Source of the DNA: Gammaproteobacteria bacterium
GTDB taxonomy: Bacteria > Pseudomonadota > Gammaproteobacteria > GRL18
DNA length: 64,000 nt
Assembly: GCA_016744995.1 (NCBI GenBank)
Contig: JADGDG010000001.1
Location: forward strand, 288,011-352,010
Direction: 5' to 3'
Part shown: piece by piece, positions 55,369-63,933 of the stretch
Position numbering within the stretch: the first letter of the stretch is position 1
How the letters are laid out: each line of letters begins with the position of its first letter
The notes under the pieces: model-generated
Told to the model about the DNA's origin: nothing
What the model saw: the letters and a program-made list of their open reading frames with translations, nothing else
The model's database searches: none
Position numbers and translations under genes: made by a program

Positions 55369-56055
55369 ATGCCACGTAACACGATACTATTCGATATTAA
55401 TGAAACAGTTCTCGACCTGAATTCATTAAAGCCAAAATTCAAAGCTGCTTTTGGCAGTGAAGCTGTCACCGCAACATGGTTCTCAATGCTTTTACACTCA
55501 TCAACAGTTTGTATATTAACGGATACCGAAAGCAACTTTGCCACCTTAGCCGGCATCATGCTTGACTCTATTGCAGCACGCTCAGGTGTTGAACTCTCAG
55601 GCGAAATGCACGCCGATATTCTCAGCAGCTTTGCCAGCTTGCCTCCTCATACTGACATTAAGCCAGCTTTAACCCGACTGCAGTCTGCTGGCTACCGTAC
55701 GGTGGCTTTTTCAAATTCCTCTCTCAAGCTGATAACGGCTCAAATCAAGAATGCAGGATTAACGGAGTACTTCAATGACATAGTCTCAGTTGAGGAAGCT
55801 GGGAGCTTTAAACCTGACCCTGAGGTGTACAAGTTTGTAGCCAGGCGCATTAATCAACCAATCAATGCATTGCGCCTTGTCGCTGCTCATGATTGGGACA
55901 CACATGGTGCATTATCAGCAGGGATGAACGCTGCATACATTGATCGATCTGGTGCACCGTATCATTCACAGTACCTTCAACCCGATGTCTATGCAACAAC
56001 CATGGATGGTATCGTTGAGCAGATTATTGCAAAGGATACTGAAAAGCAGTCATGA
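55369..56055 (+). CDS. Haloacid dehalogenase type II-like HAD hydrolase
   Basis: 228 residues from ATG 55369 (GAAGG 8 bases upstream); a GTG at 55360 is less likely. HAD superfamily with the L-2-haloacid dehalogenase arrangement: nucleophile Asp in LFDINETVLDLN, FSNSSLKLITAQIKNAGL, SFKPDPEVYKFVARRIN with the conserved Lys, and LVAAHDWDTHGALSAGMNAA. Substrate is not certain: some type II members dehalogenate 2-haloacids, others are phosphatases. Probably cotranscribed with 54510 under TetR control. Confidence 0.88.
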   Translation: MPRNTILFDINETVLDLNSLKPKFKAAFGSEAVTATWFSMLLHSSTVCILTDTESNFATLAGIMLDSIAARSGVELSGEMHADILSSFASLPPHTDIKPALTRLQSAGYRTVAFSNSSLKLITAQIKNAGLTEYFNDIVSVEEAGSFKPDPEVYKFVARRINQPINALRLVAAHDWDTHGALSAGMNAAYIDRSGAPYHSQYLQPDVYATTMDGIVEQIIAKDTEKQS

Positions 56056-56081
56056 CTAATACATATAACTAATACATATAA
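56056..56081 (+). repeat. Two perfect 13-bp tandem repeats
   Basis: CTAATACATATAA occurs twice in succession immediately after the HAD stop codon. No function evident. Confidence 0.8.
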
Positions 56082-56159
56082 TTATGAATGGTCAACAAAT
56101 TTATATCCGTGAGTAATATTAACCTGCCGCAAAGTCAGATTAATCACTATAAATTAATG

Positions 56160-58247
56160 TCATTTACTGGTCATTACAGTGATAGGAGTCCAACTTTCAT
56201 CTGGTTCACTTGATATGTAACGATCACATCTTTCAATATAAATTTTTGATACTTGATCATGAGGAAAAACTTCCAGGATTTGTTTCAACAGATCTTTTGC
56301 CTTTAACCACTCCCTGTTCTCATATAAATCATAGGCCTGTTTGAATTTTCTTGATAGATACTCTTGATCTTCTGCTCCTTCAGCTCCTTTTTCTATCAAC
56401 AATTCATAAATAACTTCACTTTGTGTTTTTCCTTTTACTGCTATTTGATCCAATATACGACAGATAAAATGATTTTGAACATACCGGTAAGTTGATTGTG
56501 CTATTATAATTTCGGTACCATAAAAAGTGTTAACACCTTCCAATCTTGAAGACAAATTTACAGTATCACCAATTACAGTATAATTCATACGTTCTTTGGA
56601 GCCCATATTACCAACAATAACATGACCCGTAGCAATCCCTATTCTGGTATAAAAAGGCCTTTTCTCATTGCTTAACCATTCATCATTTAATTTTTTGATG
56701 GCTTTTTTACATCTTAAAGCCGCTTTGCAAGTTAAAACGGCATGCTCATCATTAATGATCGGAGCTCCCCAAAAAGCCATTACCGCATCACCAATATATT
56801 TGTCCAGAGTGCCTTTTTCTTCTGCGATGATCCCGCAAACTTGATCAAAATATTCAGACAGTTGGATGCTTAACTCCTGAGGCGGCAGATTTTCTGAAAT
56901 AGTCGTAAAACCAACAATATCAGAAAAAAATATGGTCAATTCTCTATCCTTTCCACCAATCGAAACATCCTCTCCAGAATCAAGAAGTTGTTTAACCAGA
57001 GTAGAAGGAACATAAAGTTGAAAAGCCTTAAGGCCTGATTTCATACCTTCAATAGCACTACTCATCTGACTAATTTCCCGAATAGTTGAGCGGATTGGAT
57101 TTTTTTTCTCAAATTCAAAATTTTTAATATTAAGCACATTTTGTGTTAAGCTTTCAATTGGTTTTGAGATTTTTCGTGCCAAAATAATTCCAACCCCAAT
57201 AGAAATAACAAGAATTATTAATGAAAGGACAAGTGACAGATATGTCGTTTGTTTTAATGAACCTAAAAAATCATCTTCCGGTGCTATAATCCCCATATAC
57301 CATTTTTTTCCAAAGTCATCTGGAAAAGAGGAAAAGTAAGTGATGTATTTTTTTCCTTCTGCTTCCAGAAACAGCAAGCTTTCTTTTTTATCTTCATATT
57401 GCCTCACCGCTTTTGTCAAAAAGGGAAGTTCCAGCTCATGTGGTCTTAGTCTTCTCAGCTCACCATCTTCATAAGACATCATTTTATTTGCATCAGGAAA
57501 AGCCACAAACCTTCCTGATTCATCGATAATAAAGGAAATTCCATTCTGACTAAAATTCATGTTTTTTAGAATTTTTGAAAGTCCTCCAAGAGTGATGTCT
57601 GCAGCTACAACACCTTTTAAACTTTTATCATTATTATAAACAGGCGATGCAACAGTAATTCCAGGTTTACCACTTTCAAAAAAAATATAGGAATCAGTCC
57701 AATAAGTATTACCGCTTTTCTTTGCACCTAGATACCAGGGTCTCAATCTGTGATCATAGTCCTCCAGTTTATGTGCTTGTTTAATCAGATTTAAATCTTC
57801 ATCCAGATATTTAAGGTTTGTTTCCAGCTTACCTCCAGAACGATCCATATGCTTGGTGATAATTTCATTATTAAAATTACTGGCCTGCATAAAATCACCT
57901 TTTTCATCGCCATAATAAAAAAGGCCAATTTGACTTTGCAATTGCACCACTTCAAGCAAGTACTGTTCCACTCTGGAATCCAGCTTCAGCTCCATGTCTG
58001 GATCTTCAAATATTCTAACGGACAGTTCTGAGAGTATCTGAGCAGCTCTCATATATCCAATTGTTTTATCAATAACGGTGATTGCAGATTTTTCAAAATT
58101 GGTCACAGCAATATCTAAAGTGGATTGACGATTTTTATAAAATGTAAATCCAATAATAGTACTGAATGTTGACATCAGCAACAGACTAAAAACAACAACG
58201 ATATCAATTTTAAAGGTTCTTTTTTTTTCTACTGATTCCATTAACAT
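56160..58247 (-). CDS. Membrane adenylate cyclase, class III (dCache-HAMP-cyclase)
   Basis: About 695 residues from ATG 58247 (TTG 58265 and ATG 58241 are alternatives). Membrane helix near the N-terminus, periplasmic dCache domain to about 325 (PWYLGAKKSGNTYWTDSYIF), second helix, HAMP, and a class III cyclase at about 440-610. Metal Asp residues are in FFSDIVGFTTIS and GDAVMAFWG; TLDKYIGD gives the adenine-selecting Lys, VIGDTVNLSSRLEG the Asp and transition-state Asn/Arg. These choices favour ATP over GTP. Follows the Crp-like gene by 36 bases on the same strand. Confidence 0.92.
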   Translation of the reverse strand: MLMESVEKKRTFKIDIVVVFSLLLMSTFSTIIGFTFYKNRQSTLDIAVTNFEKSAITVIDKTIGYMRAAQILSELSVRIFEDPDMELKLDSRVEQYLLEVVQLQSQIGLFYYGDEKGDFMQASNFNNEIITKHMDRSGGKLETNLKYLDEDLNLIKQAHKLEDYDHRLRPWYLGAKKSGNTYWTDSYIFFESGKPGITVASPVYNNDKSLKGVVAADITLGGLSKILKNMNFSQNGISFIIDESGRFVAFPDANKMMSYEDGELRRLRPHELELPFLTKAVRQYEDKKESLLFLEAEGKKYITYFSSFPDDFGKKWYMGIIAPEDDFLGSLKQTTYLSLVLSLIILVISIGVGIILARKISKPIESLTQNVLNIKNFEFEKKNPIRSTIREISQMSSAIEGMKSGLKAFQLYVPSTLVKQLLDSGEDVSIGGKDRELTIFFSDIVGFTTISENLPPQELSIQLSEYFDQVCGIIAEEKGTLDKYIGDAVMAFWGAPIINDEHAVLTCKAALRCKKAIKKLNDEWLSNEKRPFYTRIGIATGHVIVGNMGSKERMNYTVIGDTVNLSSRLEGVNTFYGTEIIIAQSTYRYVQNHFICRILDQIAVKGKTQSEVIYELLIEKGAEGAEDQEYLSRKFKQAYDLYENREWLKAKDLLKQILEVFPHDQVSKIYIERCDRYISSEPDESWTPITVMTSK

Positions 58248-58283
58248 CCAACCAATTATGAACAATACATGCTAAAAATAATC

Positions 58284-58934
58284 TTATTGAAGTTTCTCAG
58301 GTAATGTTCTCAAGACAAAAAGAACATCATTATCAAAGCTGATATAATTTCCTGCTTCCAGCTTATTTAACAATCGTATGACAATATCTTTTGAGCTTCC
58401 TATCTGATCAGCAACATATTCAGGCGTGAGTTTTGGTGCTTTTTTTCTAAAGGTGGGCATATCACTACGTTCTATAAGAAAACTTCTTAAACTGCCATAA
58501 GTATCCTTCATCGCTAATATTCGTATCACATTATTCAATTTTCTAACCATACCAACCAGATTTTTTACCAGATCCGTATAAATTTCTGGATAATCACTTA
58601 GAATCTTAGTGAAGGCCTCTTTACTGATTGTCAGGAAATAAGTTTCTTTTAATGCCATAACTGATGCTGTGCGTTTTTCTTCATCAAGAAAAGCTAATTC
58701 TCCTAAAAAACTATCATTGCCTAAAACATTTAATACATACTTGTCACCATTACTATTACTAATAAACACTTCCACTTCACCCGTAACCAGAATAAAGAAT
58801 GTAGTTGATAACTCTCCTTCCTGAATAACCAAACTTCCCTTAGGATAAATTTTGGCAACCATAACGTCTGAAATTGCATTCTGCTCATCTAATGACAAGC
58901 CTGAGAACAATGAAATGTTCGATATATCATACAT
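58284..58934 (-). CDS. Crp/Fnr family cyclic-nucleotide-binding regulator
   Basis: 216 residues. Cyclic-nucleotide domain with the phosphate cassette FLGELAFLDEEKRTASV and a C-terminal Crp-type helix-turn-helix (LTPEYVADQIGSSKDIVIRL). No FNR cysteines. It forms a likely two-gene operon with the class III adenylate cyclase, giving a self-contained cAMP sensing unit; its distance to tadE (66 bases upstream on the same strand) allows cotranscription with the Tad genes. Confidence 0.93.
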   Translation of the reverse strand: MYDISNISLFSGLSLDEQNAISDVMVAKIYPKGSLVIQEGELSTTFFILVTGEVEVFISNSNGDKYVLNVLGNDSFLGELAFLDEEKRTASVMALKETYFLTISKEAFTKILSDYPEIYTDLVKNLVGMVRKLNNVIRILAMKDTYGSLRSFLIERSDMPTFRKKAPKLTPEYVADQIGSSKDIVIRLLNKLEAGNYISFDNDVLFVLRTLPEKLQ

Positions 58935-58999
58935 ATTGTTGGTATTCTCCTGAAGAAATTTAACTTTCCATATTCATTTTATTAAGAAAAAATATTAGT

Positions 59000-59737
59000 T
59001 TATTTGCAATTAGCAGGAAAAAGATCATTTTTTGCATCAGATTGCATTCTTACAATGGCTTGAGAGACAATAGGGATCCTTTCATTGTTATAACAATTTT
59101 TTTGAAAGTTGCCTGATAAGGCAATAGTTATACCATCAGGATCAGAACCATTTGCCATTTTTTTCATCATTCTCCCAAAAAATGGGACAATCATTTTATG
59201 ACAATATGTAACTCTAAGCTTCAATAAATTAGCATCCTGTATAGAAACACCACTGACACCGACTTGCGCACTACGATACATAAGATTATTATTTGGGATC
59301 ATACCATCATCCCCTTTACCATAATCATTGAATGCACTAACACCTGGACTTAAGCGCTCAATACAAATATAACCATTCTCATGAATTTCACGTATTTTAT
59401 CTCTACCGATTTGTAATTCCTGGACATCACTGGTACTACCATCTATTGATGTAAATAAAGGTGCTAAGCCACGATATAAAGCAAGATCAATCATCGTTTT
59501 TTCTGCATGATTAACGGCTCCTGCACGAGCCGCATTAAAAACAGCATAATTCAGGGTTGTTTTAGCATTGTAAATAAGAGCCAGCTGGAATAAGCCTAAT
59601 GTCAATAACGCCAGGATTGGAAATATTATAAGAAACTCAACCATACTTTGGCCAGTTTGATGCTCATAAACAAAACCTTGTTTGTGAGCAAAGTCTGTAT
59701 TTGCAGTATTGATTTTGAATTTCCAAACCTTGCACAT
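59000..59737 (-). CDS. tadE: TadE-like pseudopilin/pilus assembly protein
   Basis: 245 residues. TadE signature GQSMVEFLIIFPILALLTLG at about residue 29 is a prepilin-type motif (Gly before cleavage, Glu at +5) followed by the hydrophobic helix and AVFNAARAGAVNH. The long C-terminal region has several cysteines (CIERL, YCHKM, NCYNN, final NCK) that may form periplasmic disulfides. Last Tad gene; start overlaps the tadD stop by one base (TAATG). Confidence 0.85.
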   Translation of the reverse strand: MCKVWKFKINTANTDFAHKQGFVYEHQTGQSMVEFLIIFPILALLTLGLFQLALIYNAKTTLNYAVFNAARAGAVNHAEKTMIDLALYRGLAPLFTSIDGSTSDVQELQIGRDKIREIHENGYICIERLSPGVSAFNDYGKGDDGMIPNNNLMYRSAQVGVSGVSIQDANLLKLRVTYCHKMIVPFFGRMMKKMANGSDPDGITIALSGNFQKNCYNNERIPIVSQAIVRMQSDAKNDLFPANCK

Positions 59738-60201
59738 TATTGATCCTGGCCTGTTTCAATGACTTCATCAAAGAGCAACAAAAGCTTTGTTGCATGCACA
59801 TTAAGTGGAGAACCTGGTTCTGAGTTTTGTTTTACATTTAAAAAACTAAGAACTGCTTTGCGTAATTGAACAACACCCAGGTTGTGCCAAATTTTGGCAT
59901 TATTTGGATCCCTCAATAAAGCTTCCTTATAGGCTTTTTGAGCTTCACCTGGATTATTTTTTCGCGCATAAATGTTACCAAGCTTATACCAACTCAACGC
60001 GTCACCGGGCATATCAAGAGTTAATCGTTTATAAGCACGCTCAGCTTGAACATAATCTTTATTTTCATAAGCAGTTCTGGCAATGATTTCATCTTCTGCC
60101 AGGGTATTACCCGTACGTATCAATTCGGGATCATTTTGAGAAATGGTTTGACAGCCGCTCAATAACAAAAAAATAAAAATGGCTGTTAATCGTTTTTCCA
60201 T
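59737..60201 (-). CDS. tadD: TadD-like TPR lipoprotein
   Basis: 154 residues. Lipoprotein signal with LLLSGC, then TPR repeats (RTAYENKDYVQAERAYKRLT, LSWYKLGNIYARKNNPGEAQ, AKIWHNLGVVQLRKA). TadD aids Tad pilus secretin assembly or localisation in characterised systems. Overlaps the DUF192 gene by 16 bases and tadE by one, so translationally coupled. Confidence 0.85.
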   Translation of the reverse strand: MEKRLTAIFIFLLLSGCQTISQNDPELIRTGNTLAEDEIIARTAYENKDYVQAERAYKRLTLDMPGDALSWYKLGNIYARKNNPGEAQKAYKEALLRDPNNAKIWHNLGVVQLRKAVLSFLNVKQNSEPGSPLNVHATKLLLLFDEVIETGQDQ

Positions 60202-60539
60202 ATCAGTTTTTGTCCTGTTTTTAAATTTAATTTTTTAGCTGCACCAGCCGCTAATTCCAATGTTGTTTTGCTTTTAAAACACCATGAAAAATTCCATGGT
60301 TTAAGGTGGCAAACTATTTTTTTTATTACATTGTTTTTATCTAAGTAGATAACATCAATACTATATTTCATAAATAAAGTATGCACTGAATTACAAGGAT
60401 GGATGAGCAATCCACTGTTCTGATCCAACATTTTTGTCCCTAGTAAACCTGTCATTCGTTCAGTTGCAGTTTCGGTCAGATAAACCTGACTCAACAATAT
60501 TTTCTTCGTTGAATAATCAAATAAATGACAGACAATCAA
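60186..60539 (-). CDS. DUF192 family protein
   Basis: 117 residues. DUF192 features: ERMTGLLGTKMLDQNSGLLI, HPCNSVHTLFMKYSIDVIYL and AAGAAKKLNLKTGQKL. Unlike many family members no signal peptide is seen. It is embedded between tadC (overlap of four bases) and tadD, an association repeated in some tad loci; function unknown. Confidence 0.9.
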   Translation of the reverse strand: MIVCHLFDYSTKKILLSQVYLTETATERMTGLLGTKMLDQNSGLLIHPCNSVHTLFMKYSIDVIYLDKNNVIKKIVCHLKPWNFSWCFKSKTTLELAAGAAKKLNLKTGQKLIWKND

Positions 60540-61417
60540 AACATTCCTTCACTCATAAATTTCATCACAATTGGGAATCCCAGGATAATAAAGGTCACTG
60601 GAAAAATAAAAATAATCAAAGGAAAAACCAATTTTACTGGGGCTTCCATTGCCATTTTTTCTGCCCGCTGAAAGCGTTCATTGCGCCGTTGTTCAGACTG
60701 AATTCTTAATGTTGAAGCCATACTGGAACCCATTTTTTCAGATTGGGTCATCGCATTAACAAAATTTGAGATATCTGGCACATCCAGCCGCGTTGCCATT
60801 CGAACAAGAGCTTCAGAACGAGTCAGGCCATAGCGCAGGTCACGTAAAATAATAGAAAACTCATTTCGCAATGGCCCCTTAGGCCCTTTTTCAACACTTT
60901 GCTGCAATGCTCCGGTCAAATTCAAACCTGCTTCAACGGCCATAGTAATAAAATCAAGAAATACAGGTAAATCTTTAATCACTTGTTTATGCCTACGTTT
61001 TTTAGTATCACTCAGCCAGATTAGTGGGAAAAAAAATGCTGCAATCGGTACAATAAAGACAAAAATCGGCTCAAACTCATTCATCATCATCATGACATAG
61101 ATGCTGATGACTATTGAGATCAGAGAGCCCACAATACGAATTGAGAAAAATTCTTCAGCGGATACAACATAGCTAACACCAGACTTTTGTAATTTTTGTT
61201 CAATAGCTTCAAGGTATTCAAACGGTAGATTAGAGGCAATATAATATTCAATAATTTTTACCGGCCGCCAAATGATTTTTAATAGCCGGGGCAATGGATC
61301 CATAAAGTCACGATTATCATCTGATTTTTCAGGACTCGCCAGAATACTCCCCCATACAAATAAAAAGACCCCGATCCCCATACTTAAAACAGCAATATAA
61401 AAAATAATATTATTCAT
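60536..61417 (-). CDS. tadC: Tad pilus inner-membrane protein TadC (T2SS F family)
   Basis: 293 residues from ATG 61417 (MNNIIFYIAVLSMGIGVFLF); upstream codons overlap tadB and are rejected. Type II secretion F domain: LPVFLDFITMAVEAGLNLTG, RYGLTRSEALVRMATRLDVP, FVNAMTQSEKMGSSMASTLR and a C-terminal membrane hairpin. Forms the platform with TadB. Two bases after the tadB stop. Confidence 0.93.
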   Translation of the reverse strand: MNNIIFYIAVLSMGIGVFLFVWGSILASPEKSDDNRDFMDPLPRLLKIIWRPVKIIEYYIASNLPFEYLEAIEQKLQKSGVSYVVSAEEFFSIRIVGSLISIVISIYVMMMMNEFEPIFVFIVPIAAFFFPLIWLSDTKKRRHKQVIKDLPVFLDFITMAVEAGLNLTGALQQSVEKGPKGPLRNEFSIILRDLRYGLTRSEALVRMATRLDVPDISNFVNAMTQSEKMGSSMASTLRIQSEQRRNERFQRAEKMAMEAPVKLVFPLIIFIFPVTFIILGFPIVMKFMSEGMF

Positions 61418-61419
61418 AA

Positions 61420-62268
61420 TTAAACATCGATTGTTGTTATTTTTTTTATAAAAAAGTAGCCTAGAATTTCCATAACAATAATTACTACCATTACTGCCCA
61501 ACCTGTTTGCGTAGTATACAATTTAGCCATATTTTCAGGTTCAATGAAGGACAACATAATACCGATTGCTATCGGTAGTCCTGACATCACAATCCCCTGC
61601 ATTCTTCCTTGTGATGTCAGACTGTCAATTTTTCCTTCCATAGTGGTTTTACGACGTAATGTTTCTGCTAATGTCTCTAGTGTTTCAGCAAGATTGCCTC
61701 CAATTTCACGAGAGATTTTCAGTGCAGAAACCAGCATATTGACACTCTGTATAGGGATCCTTGATTCCAATACATCCAGCGATGCATCAAAATCAATTCC
61801 CAACCTTTGCTGACGAACCAGCAGAGCTATTTCCTGATTCATTGGTGCCGGTTGTTCTTTAATTAATGACTGTAAAGCCATATTTAAACTGGCACCTGCT
61901 TTTAAAGCGCCGGTGATCATTACTAACGCATCAGGTAATTGAGACTCAAATTTTTTCAATCGCTTGTTACGCATGGATTTATATATCAAAGGAGGTGAAA
62001 CCAAAAAGAAAACAAAGGATCCTCCTGTAATAAGAAGATCACCCGTGAGTATAAAAAAAATAAATGGCATTACAGCCAACACACCCAGGTTATACAAAAA
62101 TAACTTGGAAGGTTCAATAAACATAAACATATCAGCCATATTCATATCAGCAGATTCTTCAAAGGTATTTTTGTACTCACCAAAAAATTGCTTAAAATGA
62201 CTTATTACGACATAAGCAAGCAACATAGCTGAGAACGAGCCACAGACAAGAGCCAGAATCCAAATCAC
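61420..62268 (-). CDS. tadB: Tad pilus inner-membrane protein TadB (T2SS F family)
   Basis: 282 residues with N-terminal and central membrane helices and a type II secretion F domain: LPDALVMITGALKAGASLNM, IALLVRQQRLGIDFDASLDV, LVSALKISREIGGNLAETLE, TSQGRMQGIVMSGLPIAIG. Two bases after the tadA/cpaF stop. Partner of TadC in the platform driven by the CpaF ATPase. Confidence 0.93.
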   Translation of the reverse strand: MIWILALVCGSFSAMLLAYVVISHFKQFFGEYKNTFEESADMNMADMFMFIEPSKLFLYNLGVLAVMPFIFFILTGDLLITGGSFVFFLVSPPLIYKSMRNKRLKKFESQLPDALVMITGALKAGASLNMALQSLIKEQPAPMNQEIALLVRQQRLGIDFDASLDVLESRIPIQSVNMLVSALKISREIGGNLAETLETLAETLRRKTTMEGKIDSLTSQGRMQGIVMSGLPIAIGIMLSFIEPENMAKLYTTQTGWAVMVVIIVMEILGYFFIKKITTIDV

Positions 62269-62270
62269 GT

Positions 62271-63923
62271 TTAAGAAGCTCCATTACTAAACAAACTCAT
62301 ATCAACATCAATACCCCGTTCAGATAGTGTTTCATAAAAATAGGGGATCAAACCTGTGGCAGCAAATTTTCCTGCAACATTCCCCTCATCATCATAGCCT
62401 GATTGTTTATACAAAAAGATATCCTGCAAGGAGATCTTGCCGCTTTCAACACCGGTTATTTCTGAAATATGAGTAATTTTTCGACTGCCATCAGCAAAAC
62501 GAGTTTGTTGAACAATAATGTCAACTGCTGAACCAATTTGTTCTCGTATGGCAGATATGGGCAGCTCCATTCCGGACATCATAACCATAACTTCAAGACG
62601 TGACAGTACATCTCGTGGAGAGTTTGCATGGGCAGTCGTTAGTGAACCATCATGGCCAGTATTCATTGCCTGTAACATATCCAGAGCTTCTCCACCTCGA
62701 CACTCACCAACAACAATACGGTCAGGACGCATACGTAAACAGTTTTTCACCAATTCACGAATAGGGACTGCTCCCTTACCTTCCAGATTAGGAGGTCTGG
62801 CTTCCAGTGAGACCAGATGAGGCTGGCTAAGCTTAAGCTCAGCGGCGTCCTCCACTGTAACAACTCGCTCACTATGAGGAATGAAATTTGACATCACATT
62901 CAGCAGCGTGGTTTTACCCGAACCCGTGCCGCCTGAAATCACAATATTACAACGCTCTTCTACTGCTTTTTGTAGAAAAGCAACCATATTGCTATTAATG
63001 GAGTTAAAACCAATTAAATCCTCACCCGTTAATTTTTCTTTGGCAAACTTTCGAATAGTGATACAAGGGCCACGTAATGCCAGGGGTGGAATAATAGCGT
63101 TTACCCTTGAGCCATCTTTGAGTCGGGCATCGACCATAGGTGAGCTTTCATCAATACGTCTTCCTAATGGCGACACAATTCTTTCTATGGAGGAAAGAAC
63201 AGCATGGTCATCACTAAAAGTCACATTTGTTTTGACCAGTTTGCCTAATTTTTCTACATAGATATCATCAAAGCTATTAACCATGATTTCAGATACGTCA
63301 TCATCTGCTAACAAATCTTCCAGAGGCCCAAGCCCAACCGCTTCATTCAAGACCTCTTTAGCCAATTTATCTTTTATTATATGTTCCGGAATACTAGCAG
63401 ACATACCCTCAATGATCTGGTCAATATATTTAGACACACTTTTTCGCAGCTCAGCATCATCCATGTCTCCCACATCGGTACGGCGGATATCCATCAGCGT
63501 CAACAATTCACCATGTACCTGCCGTCGCCATTTAATATTATCCTTATTAAATTTTTGCTGATCCAGATCATCTGAATCTAATGTAATTTGTTCAACACTT
63601 TGAGTCTCATTGGCATCATTAAGAATGACATCATCAAGACTAAAAGTAATGATATAAGCACCAATGCTCAACTCATCTTTTTCCAGGAGAGGACCATACT
63701 GCTGAACAATTTGACCATTGACTTTTATGCCATCACTATTACTGATATTGTTCACAAACAATCCATTTGGGTTGAGTTCAATCTCAGCATGATATTGAGC
63801 AATTTTCCAACCTCTCAGGACAACTAAATTTTCTCTGGACTTACCTATTGTGCATTTATTAACTAAACAATGTGTTTTATTAACAGGTTTTCCGTTATTG
63901 GTTTCAATGACAATCTCAAACAT
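62271..63923 (-). CDS. tadA: FHA domain-fused Tad pilus ATPase (CpaF/TadA)
   Basis: 550 residues from ATG 63923, which has AGGAATG upstream. Residues 1-105 form an FHA domain (CTIGKSRENLVVLRGWKIAQ, YHAEIELNPNGLFVNNIS, DGIKVNGQIV), then a CpaF-type secretion ATPase: EIMVNSFDDIYVEKLGKLVK, Walker A SGGTGSGKTTLLNVMS, Asp box VVTVEDAAELKLSQPHLVSL, Walker B RPDRIVVGECRGGEALDMLQ, His box GHDGSLTTAHANSPRDVLSR. Typical CpaF lacks an FHA domain, so phospho-Thr control of pilus assembly is suggested. Head of tadABC in this window. Confidence 0.92.
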   Translation of the reverse strand: MFEIVIETNNGKPVNKTHCLVNKCTIGKSRENLVVLRGWKIAQYHAEIELNPNGLFVNNISNSDGIKVNGQIVQQYGPLLEKDELSIGAYIITFSLDDVILNDANETQSVEQITLDSDDLDQQKFNKDNIKWRRQVHGELLTLMDIRRTDVGDMDDAELRKSVSKYIDQIIEGMSASIPEHIIKDKLAKEVLNEAVGLGPLEDLLADDDVSEIMVNSFDDIYVEKLGKLVKTNVTFSDDHAVLSSIERIVSPLGRRIDESSPMVDARLKDGSRVNAIIPPLALRGPCITIRKFAKEKLTGEDLIGFNSINSNMVAFLQKAVEERCNIVISGGTGSGKTTLLNVMSNFIPHSERVVTVEDAAELKLSQPHLVSLEARPPNLEGKGAVPIRELVKNCLRMRPDRIVVGECRGGEALDMLQAMNTGHDGSLTTAHANSPRDVLSRLEVMVMMSGMELPISAIREQIGSAVDIIVQQTRFADGSRKITHISEITGVESGKISLQDIFLYKQSGYDDEGNVAGKFAATGLIPYFYETLSERGIDVDMSLFSNGAS

Positions 63924-63933
63924 TATTTCATTC

